Shown here: positions 5,772 to 5,828 of the stretch, one piece after another
How positions within the stretch are numbered: the first letter of the stretch is position 1
How the letters are laid out: the number at the start of each line of letters is the position of its first letter
Assembly (NCBI GenBank): GCA_049642385.1
Contig: JBAROU010000085.1
Location: forward strand, 1-5,828
DNA length: 5,828 nucleotides
Direction of reading: 5' to 3'
Origin: JBAROU01 sp049642385
GTDB taxonomy: Bacteria; Chloroflexota; Dehalococcoidia; DSTF01; RBG-16-68-14
Made by a program: the position numbers and the translations under genes
The notes under the pieces: generated by a model
The model's database searches: none
What the model saw: only the letters and a program-made list of their open reading frames with translations
What the model was told of the DNA's origin: nothing

Positions 5772-5828
5772 ATGGCCAGCGCGTATGCGCTGCTCAGCTT
5801 TTGCAGGAACGACGCGACTGGATAGCCG
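5756..5828 (-). CDS. C-terminus of an unidentified upstream gene (partial)
   Basis: A minus-strand frame enters from the right edge and stops at TAG 5758-5756. It gives 23 residues, GYPVASFLQKLS followed by SAYALAMWENG, a mixed, protein-like ending that can form an amphipathic helix. Its stop lies just downstream of the GTG chosen for the four-helix membrane protein, the close end-to-start arrangement used elsewhere in this cluster. Too little is present to name a family. The alternative is that the membrane-protein frame, which is also open to the right edge, extends upstream instead. I prefer this frame because its residues look more protein-like than the extension of the other. Confidence 0.5.
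   Translation of the reverse strand, partial: GYPVASFLQKLSSAYALAMWENG

Overview
The window is a compact, GC-rich bacterial chromosomal segment (about 65% GC where I counted by hand, G/C-ending codons in most genes) with short gaps and several overlapping gene ends. It looks like ordinary chromosome carrying one small accessory patch. The exonuclease-DinG fusion, the GC content and the style of the intergenic palindrome would suit Chloroflexota (Dehalococcoidia-like), but no marker gene fixes the taxon. That assignment is a weak inference.

Layout, left to right. Positions 1-367, plus strand: the basic C-terminal tail of a gene entering from the left (stop at 63-65) overlaps, by GTGA, a small two-helix membrane protein with an arginine-rich N-terminus. 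Positions 368-1100, plus strand: an AT-richer gap and an AT-richer gene for an unrecognised protein with one membrane anchor. This stretch is compositionally unlike the rest and is probably acquired. Positions 1111-1206, minus strand: a short reading frame resembling the last part of a ribbon-helix-helix (CopG/BrnA-type) antitoxin with no N-terminal part, probably a remnant. Positions 1211-5828, minus strand, are listed here in transcription order: the C-terminus of an unidentified gene, a four-helix membrane protein, a PHP-domain phosphoesterase, a 929-residue exonuclease/DinG helicase, and a GNAT acetyltransferase whose start overlaps the helicase end.

How the parts relate. The minus-strand genes are co-oriented and tightly packed, but the PHP and helicase genes each have their own extended -10 promoter a few bases before the ATG, so the cluster is probably several overlapping transcription units rather than one operon. 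The 471-1100 gene has the same arrangement. Three extended -10 boxes of the form TGnTAnnCT lie 6, 10 and 6 nt before an ATG with no clear Shine-Dalgarno sequence, which points to leaderless or near-leaderless transcripts. A three-armed palindromic element (4515-4589) lies between the PHP and helicase genes and overlaps the PHP stop codon. DinG (R-loop and DNA repair/replication) is the only gene with a firm pathway assignment. I see no convincing new multi-gene system, CRISPR array, tRNA, rRNA or insertion sequence.
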